Of a stretch of DNA of 64,000 nucleotides, positions 1-11,300 are shown piece after piece; the stretch's first letter is position 1, and every line of letters starts with the position of its first letter. Source of the stretch: Pelodera strongyloides. Taxonomy: Eukaryota; Nematoda; Chromadorea; Rhabditida; Rhabditidae. The notes under the pieces are model-generated. The model ran no database searches, was not told where the DNA came from, and saw only the letters and a list, made by a program, of their open reading frames with translations. A program made the position numbers and the translations under genes. The stretch covers positions 62,001 to 126,000 of the forward strand of contig JAANDG010000419.1 of NCBI GenBank assembly GCA_036852015.1. The letters are read 5' to 3'.

Positions 1-152
1 TCCCTAGGGAAAGAAATAGCCTTCTGAGGCCACATTGATCCATGGGAATTCCCCGTCTTTTTCTTTGCGTAACTCACATTATAATGATATTTTCTGTCAG
101 CAGGGAATAGTTCCCCGAGGGAATCGGAGTGGTGAATATGGTCTCTGACATT
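1..152. repeat. MITE-like element, 'GGCCATATTCACC' family
   Basis: This AT/GC-mixed element, cut by the window edge, ends in a GTGGTGAATATGG-type terminus and has internal CCCCGTCTTTTTCT and TCTCACATTATAATG blocks. The same blocks recur at about 22.63, 29.10, 31.27 and 56.45 kb, so it is a dispersed short repeat with inverted ends (GGCCATATTCACC / GGTGAATATGGCC). No coding sequence is seen in it. Confidence 0.6.
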
Positions 153-657
153 ATGAAATGGCGTTTTCTAAGGTAAGGGTACCCTTTGTTCTTTGTTGGA
201 CCGAAACCATACGGAAAGAATTTAGAAATATCTTTACACTTCCACGGCTATTTTCTTGACGATATATGTGTGTCTCAAAACCATAGTATTTTCGCAGATG
301 GTCGCGAAAAGACAATTATTTCTAGTATCTACACTGACGATGTGCGCGGCGAGCACTAGGTGCGAAAATGCCGCATGGCGAATATTGGGAGCGGGCTGGG
401 CGCGAGCTGGCACGGGCTGGACGCCGGCTGGGCGCGGGCTGGGCGATTAAGCGAAAATCGATAGAAAAAGCGCTTCACACGTCGGTTGCGTAAGATCTAA
501 GGAAACGGAACAGATAATGTGCTTGGCATGCTGTCGCGCAGTACTAACGAGCTCACTTTTGATAGACATAGAAAATCATGTTGAGCAATCATATGATAAG
601 ATGGCCAGCAAACTCGATGCTCCTAGGGAGTAAAGTAAAAATAATATACATGTTTAC
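153..657. other. Non-coding stretch with a GC-rich minisatellite
   Basis: No supported gene lies here. Positions about 385-447 hold an imperfect GC-rich tandem repeat built on GCTGGGCGCGG/GCTGGCACGG units. It stands out from the AT-rich surroundings and breaks off into AT-rich DNA. Further exons of the minus-strand peptide gene at 658-744 would be expected here or beyond the window edge, but none could be joined in phase. Confidence 0.4.
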
Positions 658-744
658 CTCTCCATACACGCCCCATGGGTCCTCGTCCGCGTAGGTCGAC
701 GAAACAACGACACATAATAAAATGGTAATACCCAAGAGCTTCAT
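658..744 (-). CDS. Possible first exon of a small secreted peptide (partial)
   Basis: Read on the minus strand, an ATG at 744 opens 29 codons beginning MKLLGITILLCVVVSSTYA and continuing DEDPWGVYGE. It stops at a GT donor (GTAAAC) just below 658. The first 19 residues form a textbook signal peptide: one lysine, a long aliphatic core and an S-x-Y-A cleavage site. Only one base lies between a TTCAG acceptor-like sequence and the ATG, which fits trans-splicing or an upstream non-coding exon. No downstream exon could be identified, so the mature product is unknown. The peptide-like start could be fortuitous, so confidence is moderate. Confidence 0.4.
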
Positions 745-2351
745 GCTGAATTTGTACAGTAAGCAAGTCATTTTTAAAGATAATAATAAAAAGAAACAGA
801 AAAAGAAAGAAGAAAGAAGAAAGCGCACAGAAATACACTAACATTGAATGACTGTTTGCATTGATAATACAATATCGCAAAATTGGGAAAAGGGGCACTC
901 GGATGAAATAAAAGGAAAACTGTAATACATATATACTAGTGCAATAATAATAAAAAGAGAAGTAATATGGCCCATATTAGAAATAGGTCGACGAAAAACG
1001 AGGAGTTTTACCATGGTGGGGTCTCGTCAGTGCGACGGCCATGGCTTTAAGAGTATGAAAGGAAATAGGAGGGATTCAGCGCCTAGGATTGATTGATAGG
1101 AAACCCAAACTAAAAGGATTCATCGCATAGGATTGATAGGAGACAAAAGGAAAGGTAGGCGCAACGGCTCTACTAAGGACTAAGATGCAGAAGAAGATGA
1201 AAGGGTGCGCGGAGACTCAAGCTCCGTGAGGTTTTCGCGAAAGGCGCTCAGCACTCGCGAGAGCCTGGCGACAGTCTGGCGAAGACTGAGCGAGGTGCTC
1301 AGCGCACCTTATTGTTCGCCGTGCACCATTCGAGTTTCGCGTTGTGCGTTGTTTCATACGTTTAATTCTATGCATATCGAAATCAATACTGCTCCTCTTT
1401 CGAAAAAGAGAAGTTGCAGTAAACGAAAATATTTTGATGCTCCTACTAACACTGATGAAACTTGGGTTGCGAGCGGCGAGCTCCTGGCGCGGAACTCCCG
1501 CGAGGCGATGTACAGGCGAGACCCTGGCGCAGGCTGGGCGCAACTGAGAAAAGTTAGCTGTTAGCCATCAAAGCACAAAAAAAGTTAGCAATACCTCATA
1601 AACAAAAAATAATATGCGAGCAGAAACCAATAAATTATCACCAATTAGATTTCAGCTTCCGATAAAGAGCTTTGTGAGGTGAAGAAGTTTTTAGCGTTTT
1701 TATTTTATTGATAAGGAGTTAAACTATAAAAACAAAGATCGGGAATAACGTAACCGCCATGTACAAAACGGTGGAATGTGATTTTTGTTGGGAAACTACA
1801 CTGTATACAAAATGCTAGACAAAACTTACATTGGCTCGGTTATAACTATAAGAGGCTAAATTATGATTTACCAGGTGATACTGCAGTAAGCTAGGAACAG
1901 AGTAAGTCTGCGAGTATAACAGACTTAAACTGATCTTGCCACTGACTTTTCATCCAGAAAACACTGTGGAAAGATGTATTTCACCTTATCTTGGCACAGA
2001 CTTTCCATCCGGAAAACACATTGGCAATATGTATCTCAGTTTAAATTGATCTTGCCACAGACTTTTCATCCAGTAAACACTGTGGAAGGCCATAATTTTA
2101 ATTTATCACCAGGTTTAAATTGAGGAATTTCTAAAAAAAAATCCTTTTTAGCACCAGAATCTGAAAGCGTTTTCCATTAGCATTATTTTTCACTACAGTT
2201 GGGAAAGGGGTAGGAGAAGTCTATCGTGTGGGCCGACTACCGTACACCCCACTATAGTACGCAATGGGCGTCGCGCAACGTCTCGCGTCCGCGCGTCTTT
2301 TGCAAAGAAAATTTTCAAATTTTGAATTGTTTTGTTTTTCAACTTCGAAAG
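745..2351. other. Intergenic region with GC-rich island and tandem repeats
   Basis: The region upstream of the zinc-finger gene shows no supported gene. A GC-rich island at about 1205-1560 contains self-complementary runs (GAGCCTGGCGACAG, GCGGCGAGCTCCTGGCGCGG) and is open in several frames on both strands, which is composition rather than coding evidence. At about 1925-2093 three imperfect copies of a ~70-bp unit containing CTTTTCATCCAGAAAACACT follow one another. Confidence 0.45.
1925..2093. repeat. Three-copy imperfect tandem repeat (~70-bp unit)
   Basis: The unit runs from GATCTTGCCAC(T/A)GACTTT(T/C)C through ATCCAGAAAACACT and GTGGAA, and is seen at about 1932, 1987 and 2050 with point differences. 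It lies about 250 bp upstream of the ATG of the zinc-finger gene. Confidence 0.6.
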
Positions 2352-5300
2352 ATGAGTCGTCCTAAACTTGAGGAGTACGAAGTTGAGGTCCCTGTAACTG
2401 GTGACTTTGCTGCCGCATGTAAGGTTGGTTTTTGCTCTTATAATGTGGACGGTCCTCTTACCTAACGTCGGTTAAACGGGCATCAGTTTAGCGTCCGACG
2501 AGATTGCTTGAAATTCCGTCAATTATCATGTTTATTGACCAGCTTCGCTTCATTAAGAAACTTTAGCGACAGTTTTGTAACAAATATATAGCATCTCAGC
2601 TTCACGAAATAAGGTAGACTCTGAAATTTCGTGCTCCTTTTTAGGGCGCTCGCTCTAACAAGGGTATTTGTCCGTATGGATGTGGACGTGTGGTATCGCA
2701 ACGAACTATTGAAAGTCATAGAACTCAAGGAGTAAGTCGGCTTTGATTATTTCAGCTGATTGGTTCTGTTTCAGGGACTGTACCAATTTTTCCTCCCATA
2801 TGTGAGAGCCATCACTTTGCTTTGCCATAATAACAACGTGCTATTTTGTTATAATATATATGGTGAGCATCAGTCAGCAACCTATCGGCGTACATGCGGA
2901 GCTTTGTGCCCCTTAATTTTGTCAATATATGCTTAATGTTCTTTTGTTTTAGTGTAAAGGATACCAGGAGGAGCCGATCGGTGATGGCGATCGTCGACGC
3001 AATTTCCTGTGCGGTAAGTTTCTTTTTCTTTGTTCTATTTACACTCAATCGAAATTCGCTTTGTTCGCGAAATTTTCTCTATTTGTGATATTTCTGATGA
3101 ATTTCTCGTACCACCTCCGAGCTTCGCATCTCTATTATTCTAATCGTGAGGTGCAGCGTGCAGCCATGAGCCCTCCAAATTTATGCAATATTCTGATTCC
3201 GGAGGTGGTTCGCCGACGGGCGTAAGCTATGGGCGTAGTATTGACATAGATAACTCAATTGATCTAAGTTATAAATCAATCAAATCTATTGTCTATGAAC
3301 TGATAAACTCGAAAATGTCCGCGTTTTAGGTGTTTGCTGTCAAGAGTTTCACGCACGACGTGGTTTTATGGACCACTTGAACGATGAACATGATGTGGCG
3401 GCCCGTACCCATGTCCTCGACTTTCCCGACAGACTCCTTTTTGAGGTTGGCTTTAGGTTTCATTAATTCATTATTTATCGTGCTATTTTTTATACTACCA
3501 GGTTATAAATACCGTGCGTAAACGGAGGTGGTTGGAGGTGGTTTCTTTAGGTTAGTTATAGACCGTTTTAATAAAACACCATGTTTCGGTCAAATATATT
3601 AATTTCAATTTTCCCCCGGAGGTGGTCAAAAACCAATCCGGAGGTGGTCCGTGCGTTTTTTGACGCACCAACCTGTATCCCTGTATACTAGGCGTATTAT
3701 TTATACATAAATAAATGACTGGGAAAGTAAACTAACAAACGTAAACCAATTTGTACAACTACGGAAATCACATTTCGCCCATGCCATAATAATACACAAA
3801 ACGGTCATGCTCGGTCCTTTTTGGTTTAGCTTTATCTTTAGCACACGGTCTCAATTGTAATTTGGGTCAGGGTGTTTTTGTGCCAATAAATACACTTTTT
3901 TTTTTACTTTTCAATTATTATCATTTCTTGCAAGCCCAGAAAGCTTAGTGCTTTTTGTTAAAGTGGTACAATATGATTATAAAAATTCTTCTTTTATTTT
4001 TTTTTTAAATTTCAGCGATTCATTCATTGGTTGGAGGCGAATGGCGGTGCTCACTTCCGTACCAAGTCAGGAGCTAGGAAGCAAATGAGCGGCAGAAAAG
4101 GTACCTTATTACATAAAAAAGTAGCTGTAACGCAATTTGCATACCGATGTGCGTTACGGAAATGCAAATTTCCTATTCCGATATAAAAAGAGTTTCGCGG
4201 CTCAATATCGAAGTGTGCATATGCAATTGTTTTCTATTATGTGAATTTCTTATGATACGTTTGAAGCTTTGTATATATGTATGCCCATGCTAAACCAATC
4301 ATATTTCCATTTAAGTCGCCTCAGGCGGCGTGAGCCGACTGGTTATTACATAAAAGAGTAGCTGTAGCGTGCGCTAGCACTCACGCTACGGAAGTAGAAT
4401 TCGAATAAATTGTTCCGCTTTGTATGTAAAAGAGTGACGCAGCTCAAATTAGCATATTCTCAATTCTCATGTAAAAGAACGATGTATGTCTTCATTCGTG
4501 AAGATTTTCATCTACGTTACAGACGTTTCATAAGTATGGAAAGGAAAGACGCCTCAGGCGCGTAGCCGGCTGTTATTTATATTTACCTATTTACCCGATT
4601 GATAGTATTTTTCGATATGTAGAGCCGGTAGAGCGATATTTAAGGTCAGGTAAAGGTACACTGGAACTGGACAATTGATCCAATCGGTTTTATATGGCAT
4701 GTAATCTGTATCGTTCGTTCCAGCTCTAATAGAACGGTCACAAAGTGTTTCATACGTTCCATCAAGAATGCGTTCCACCTAACACACGAGAGTGTCATAC
4801 TATTTTAATGTCACCAATCCAAATCCAATGTTCTATTTTCACATTTACAAAACCAGTTTGACTACAAGATCTTTATTTAAACGAACGGAAAGAAAGGTAA
4901 TTCTCACATCGACCATCTCCGGAAACCATTACAACTAATATGCAATTTGGTGAAACATGTAATGTTGCGATACCGATCATGTCCGGATGCGGATAGTGAT
5001 AGTCCTTTGACCATCTCTGGAACCAATTTAAAATGTAGCGTTTTTAGCCGCATGTTACGCATCGAGATTATACCTTGCGCAAGCCTCACTGTTCTATTTA
5101 TTTCAGCCATGATCTATCAGTGCAATCGCACTGGTTTCGTTGAAACGATTTCGAAGCGTAAAGCCGCCGCCTCCGGTGCCGGCACAGTGGAAAAAATGGG
5201 CCCCGTCCGGTGTGGATACACATGCACTGCCTATATCACGTGTCTGGAACATCCCGATGGGTTAGTTAGTTAGTTTCCGATTAAGAACTTTCCTTAGCTT

Positions 5301-8300
5301 ATAGTATTATTTTTTTGTTCCGAGTTCCGACTTTTATATGTTTTGTATATTTATTTTTCGTCATCCATTTTTTCTTATTTGAGCATTGCTTGGAAGTATT
5401 TACTGCCGTCATAGTGTCATAGCATGCTGAGAGGTAGTTAGAATTTAGAAATTAATTTAATGCAGACGTGAGACGATGCAGAATGTCCTTCAAACTCAGG
5501 TTATTCAAAAGCAAGAATGTCTTAAAGCGAAATGCTAGCCCCTTTGGAAAATTTGCATATGATAAGCAAATCCTATGTATCCTATGCTAATTTTGCGCGA
5601 TTGCCGTGGACGATCGCGCAAAATTAGCATAGGATACATAGGATTTGCTTATCACATGCAAATTTTCCAAAGGGGCTGGCATTTCGCTTTAAAGCGAAAT
5701 ACTGACCGGTTTTTGAAACGCATCGAGTACACCAGCATTCGCAGCTTATGCAAACGAACATAAATTAGAATAAAAAGTCGAGCGAATTCGGGTAAATTAG
5801 CATAATATACGTAAGAATTCAGTTATCCACGATGCGTTTCAAAAACCGGCCGGTATTTCGCTTTAAGTATTTTTCAAACCTCGATTCCAATTCATGATGT
5901 AGAACATTGGTCCTTACGCTACTTTTTTTTTTTTAGCTTTTTAGCTACTTTTCTGAAAATTGCCCGTTTGGCGTAACTAAATGTCACAAATCGATCCTTG
6001 TTTAGTATAGGAAGTAGGAAGAAAGCTTGATCAAGCAAAAATTACAATCATTGAAATGATTTATGAAATAATATGAAGTGATATTTATATAATTCTCGCT
6101 ACCACTTTGTGCGTTTCTTCAAGTAGTGATAGCATTTGCAAGCTCCGAACAGTAGTGCGACGACCAGGCACAGGAATATTGCGAACACAACGTATTGGAG
6201 CCAAGCCTAAAGATAAAGAGCAGTGAGGGGATAATTTAACATGTGTAGTACTGTATAGCCTAAAGAGTAATTAGTAATTATGTGACAAATAGATAAGATG
6301 TTGCTGAGTTGCTGTTCTGGTTCTCTAAGTTATCTTGAACCTTTTCTAGAATTTCTTTGTAGTATGCATTAGATCCGGGCTGGGTTCAAATGAAAATAAG
6401 GCTGTCTGCTTTGCTAATAGTTATTTGTTCAGCGTTTCATGATTTTGATTTGTTAGGCGCTGTTTTTGAAACTAATCACCAGTATAAGCGGAATAAGCGC
6501 GTCTTTGTTGCCCCTAGTTTAACTCTATGTCTGGTCTGGACCCTTGCGCACTTTGCTTGCACGCCTGTCTGATGTTTGTGCCCGCCTGCACAAGTCGTAA
6601 TTCATATTCAGTATTCCTTGTTCTTTCTCTTTACGAGCACCCGGGGTCCAGTCGAAACATGTCTTTTTATTCGTACAACTGGGAATTGAGAAACTTGAAA
6701 TGAATTTGTTATTTCATCTCAAAAATGTTGCCAGCTACGGAAAAAAAGTGAATATTGGCTTTTGAGTTTCCGTGGTTTATGTAGGGTTGGATTAATTTAG
6801 CTTATAATTAGAATTTGAGCTTATGGTGTAGGCGTGTACTGACTGTGGTAGGGTGTTGGTGTGTGAGACCGTTGGGGAGTTAAAGCAAAGAAATAGTCGT
6901 AGTAAAAAAAATGAATAGCAATTAAGATGTAGATGTAAAGAAAAATAAACAACTAAGGTAAATAAAACTAAAACTAACCCCATAGCGTAGACAGCACTGT
7001 GCGTTATCTATTCCACAGCAATCGTACCAAAATATCCACCAATCTCTGGGGCACATTTGGCCATTTCTACGTTGCGGGCACCATTTTTGTGAAAATCCCG
7101 CAGATGTATGAAAATTATTAGTCTGAAATAGTTTGTTATAATGTATGGTTGAATACTAAATAATAATAATAATAATTTTTGAAAGTTATTCACTGTAGTG
7201 ATGTTTCAGCTTGATGGTATTATTAGTCACTAAGTCACTAATGAAATGCATCACTGCATCAGTGATTCGCGTGTTTCATGTAGTTAAAGGCTGGGTCATT
7301 AATCACAATCATAGTTGTCGTCATTTCGAGGGCCTGACAATCTTTTTTGGAGTGTCTTGCCAGATTCAATTCGATACTTATAGTCTAGTAACACCGTAAA
7401 TTCTTACCTGTGGGGGCATTTTGTGTGACGCAAGAACTAGCTCCGGTTCTGTGGTAGTTGAGCGGTGGCTTGATTTGAATTTTACATATATAGAAAATTT
7501 AGAAAAGCAGAAAGAAAATTATGTCTGCTAAAATAAAAAGAAGGGAAACTTAAGAAGGCGTTGAATGTTCTGTGATGGGTGGTCTGGATTGTTTTTAGAA
7601 AGTCCCCAGGGAGTTGGAGTTTTCTTTTTCTTTCAATTGAAGAGTTCCTGAAAACCAGACGTGGGTTATTTGTTGGAAGTTGGTTTTTGTACCCGTTAAG
7701 TATATGGGTGAAGAAGATGAGGAAGTGTGAATTCGGCATTTAAGGATTTTTGTGTAATGTGTAATCGAAACTTGGTAGTTGTGAGTTACTATCAATATCA
7801 ATTGAAAGAGAGCCTCAAAGTTGCGAAATCGAAAATTGAATATATTATTGAGTGGTACATTGGTCACATTTGTGTGAAGATGATACCTAAACTTTTTTTT
7901 AGATTTTTCGTTATATAGGATTAAGGCCCTTGATATAATATTAATATTACATCTAACATTTTACGTTTTAAGTTTAGCATTAATGGCTTAGGGGAAAATA
8001 AAGTATCGAAAAGAAATAGAAAATAGCGTAACACGCTGACACTGAATAACGAGGTTGGGGTGCAGGATGGATGTGCACTTGAGTTTTCGTTTGTGCTGTT
8101 AGCCGCTAGTGTCCTACTTCCGTCTTTTAGTGCTAGTGCACCTCGTTTGACCGTTTGACGCTATTTTTGGACTATTTATGTTTTGAAGAATTCGTTTTGT
8201 GTGTAGTTCAGTACATTCGACAACGAAAATGTTTCTCTCTATAGATGACGTGATCAGTACCAATTACCAATAAGTGTAAGTGTATTCAGGAACATTTTCG

Positions 8301-11300
8301 TTTAGCGCAATACGCCATTGTACTTTATTTTTTATGATTTCATGATTGCATGATTGGCTGTTGCAAAGGGATGAAACAAGAAACGATTGAATTATTTAGT
8401 ACTTAGTAGATAGATGTGGATAAATAGACAAATTAAAAGTCACAAACACATTATCTTTAATCTTTTACGAATAGTATGATAGTATGATTTCGAAACTGAA
8501 AGCTTGCAAAAATGAATGTTACATTTTTTTCGCGTTTGATGTATAATATAGGTTTTCTTGTTGCGGTCCTCAGCTAGGGGGCGTGTCTCCTCTGAACTTG
8601 AGATTCCACATTGTTGTGCATATGTGTATCTCTATTGATGTTGTGGAATTTCGGAATCTGTTTCCAAAAAGAACTTAGTCATGTTTGTGAGAGAGGACTG
8701 ACAGAGCCCTCTCACTACTGAAGAAGAGAGCTAATTGCCTGCAGAGAAGGGCCAACCACAACTCTTTTGTTGTGTGTTGTATGCATATTTGTGGTGGGGG
8801 TGAGGGGTGACGAAAGTTGAACGAGGTTAATCTGAGAGACGGTGAGGGAGGAGAGAGAAGAGAGAGAGGGGTTATTGGGGATATTTCTCGACAGAGAGGG
8901 ATAGAGAGAGGGAGACTAGTTAGTATAATGGTTTTTATTAGGTCTGAATGGGAGACAGGAGACTCGAGCACCGTCCGAGCACAAGATCTTTTTAGCCATT
9001 TGTTTGCGAGCCAAATATTATTGTTATTCAAGGTTCAAGGTGCATATTACTTTTTTTGTCGATAATTTTTTATATTGTTTTCATATAAAACATTATTGCG
9101 TACTAGTACTTGTTTCAGAATTTGTTTGCACATATGTTTTAATTAAACTTGCAAGCGAACTACGGGTCGGTTTTTGAAACGCATACACCAGCATTCTTAA
9201 GCAGTTTGTGGAACATAAATCGGAATAAAAAATCGACCAAATTTACATAAATATTTAAGAATTCAGGAATTCAGCTGGTCACGATGCGTTTCAAAAACCG
9301 TCCGGTATTTCGCTTTAAACTAGTTTCATTTCAGTCGTATCACTGCCACATTCTGCGGTGATCATTACGGCCACGATGCGCGTATGCGAGTTCCGAACGC
9401 AATTCGAAATCTCATTGCAAGAATGGTGCTCGAGAGTGACATGGGATTCAGTGAGGTCATACGATTTTTGCATTGTGAGTTTATAATAGTAACTTATTAC
9501 TTATTACGCACAAAGATAATCAAAGAAATCAAGGTAACGTGCAGTTTGTGTTACAAAATACACATAACAAATCTACTATTATATAAACGAGTAAGAAAAT
9601 CGTGTCCGTCCGCTTTTGAGCTGTGCACGTTCCTCAACTAATAATGATGATGAAATTCGACCGTAGCCAATGGCCCGGGTTGGTTACTAAATTTATTTAT
9701 TAAAAGTTATATTATGGAAAATTAATCGATAAGCAATTAAAATCAATAATAATAAGTTAATGCTTGGCGAGGTACGAAAACCAAAGCGCGCGCCCGCTTC
9801 CAAAACCTATTCTACCATCTTCCCCGTGAGAAACTAGCAGCGATAAGTATCATTAGTTTTTTTCTAAGGCACGAATTTCGGAAGATGTAGCTTAAACGTG
9901 GCAAAGTTGCCGAACTTTGACAAGAGAGGATGGTTTTTGGTTAAACAAAAATAGAGGCACGATGAACAGAGCGCGAAAGAGCATCGCATTTGGAGAGAAT
10001 TCGAGAAAGAGAAGGAAAGAGAGAGTAGGCAAATTGTGTCCGTCCGCTTTTGCGCTGTGCACGTTCCTCAACTAATAATGATGATGAAATTCGACCTTAG
10101 CCAATAGCCCGGGTTGGTTACTAAATTTATTTATTAGAAATTATATTATGGAAAATTAATCGATAAACAATTAAAATCAATAATAATAAGTTAATGCTTG
10201 GGGAGGTGTGAAAATCAAAACGTGCGCGCGCTCCCAAAACCTATTCTACCATCTTCCCCGTGAGAAACTAGCAGCGATAAGTATCATCAGTTTTTTTCTA
10301 AGACACCAAGTTCGGACGATATAGCTTAAAACGTGGCAAAGTTGCCGAACTTTGACAAGAGAGGATGGTTTTTGAAGGTAAACAAAAATAGAGGCACGAT
10401 GAACAGAGCGCGAAAGAGCATCGTATTTGGAGAGAATTCGAGAAAGAGAAGGAGAGAAAGGGAGACGAGAGAAAGTGAAAACGGAATCGTGGCAGCCGGG
10501 GAAGGGGACCACGGCGTTTCAGCGTCACATAACGTTTACTGCGAGAAGAACTCGTGAACAGAAGAGTTGGTTAACGCGAGGATCCTGCCCAATGTAACAA
10601 CCACCGAGTTTATACTCCGGCACATTCTCAGTAAATGTTAGCTCAGTTGCAAACAGGGCATGCTTCAACTGTTCTAAGGCTTTGCAACATGAGCCAGAAA
10701 CCTGATAAATAAAGCTATAAGGAGAGAGCGGCCGAAGGCCGCTCAAAGTGTGCGAGGAGGAGCGGCCGAAGGCCGCGACGACGAGCACGTGTTGCGCGGG
10801 TCGGAGCGGCCGAAGGCCGCGACGACCCGAGCCCAGGAGCCAGGCGCGCGATAGCGCGCCTGGCGACTGGTAAAACATAATGAAGCAGTAGTAAAACAAG
10901 TCTCAACAAGCAAATTCGAAGTAAATACAAGAAATTCGTTTTGTTCAAGTTCAATCATAAGGGAAGTTTTAGATTTTGATGTATTGCTTTAGTCTTTGGT
11001 TTGATTTTATTTATCGTTGTTGTAGCTCAATGTGTACAGATGAGCGAGAACTTGTAGTAGTGTGTAGTGCATGGGTAACAGGGTAAGAACCCACCCAGGT
11101 TTGGAATATGTAATGTGAGATTCATGATTCATTCTTGTAAGAAGGAACAATACATGCTATGATGCTATACGTAAAAGCTGAAGGAAATGTACTTTTACTT
11201 TTACGTCTGGTTTTCGTTGTTTTTCTACTAACTAGTTGAGCTTAATAAACACCAGTTGTTATGTATTTAAAGCCAAATACCTGCCGGTTTTTGAAACGCA

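Noticed and set aside
1205..1564. 119-codon plus-strand and 108-codon minus-strand frames
   Set aside because: GC-rich palindromic island with simultaneous open frames on both strands; no splice sites, signal peptide or domain.
2776..2861. Apparent exon between acceptor TTTCAG and donor GGTGAGC after exon 2 of the zinc-finger gene
   Set aside because: Including it shifts the next exon into a stop codon; skipping it keeps phase and the zinc-finger pattern.
10525..10958. Overlapping GC-rich frames on the minus strand (Arg/Pro/Ala-rich)
   Set aside because: They arise from the GAGCGGCCGAAGGCCGC hairpin island; several frames are open at once.
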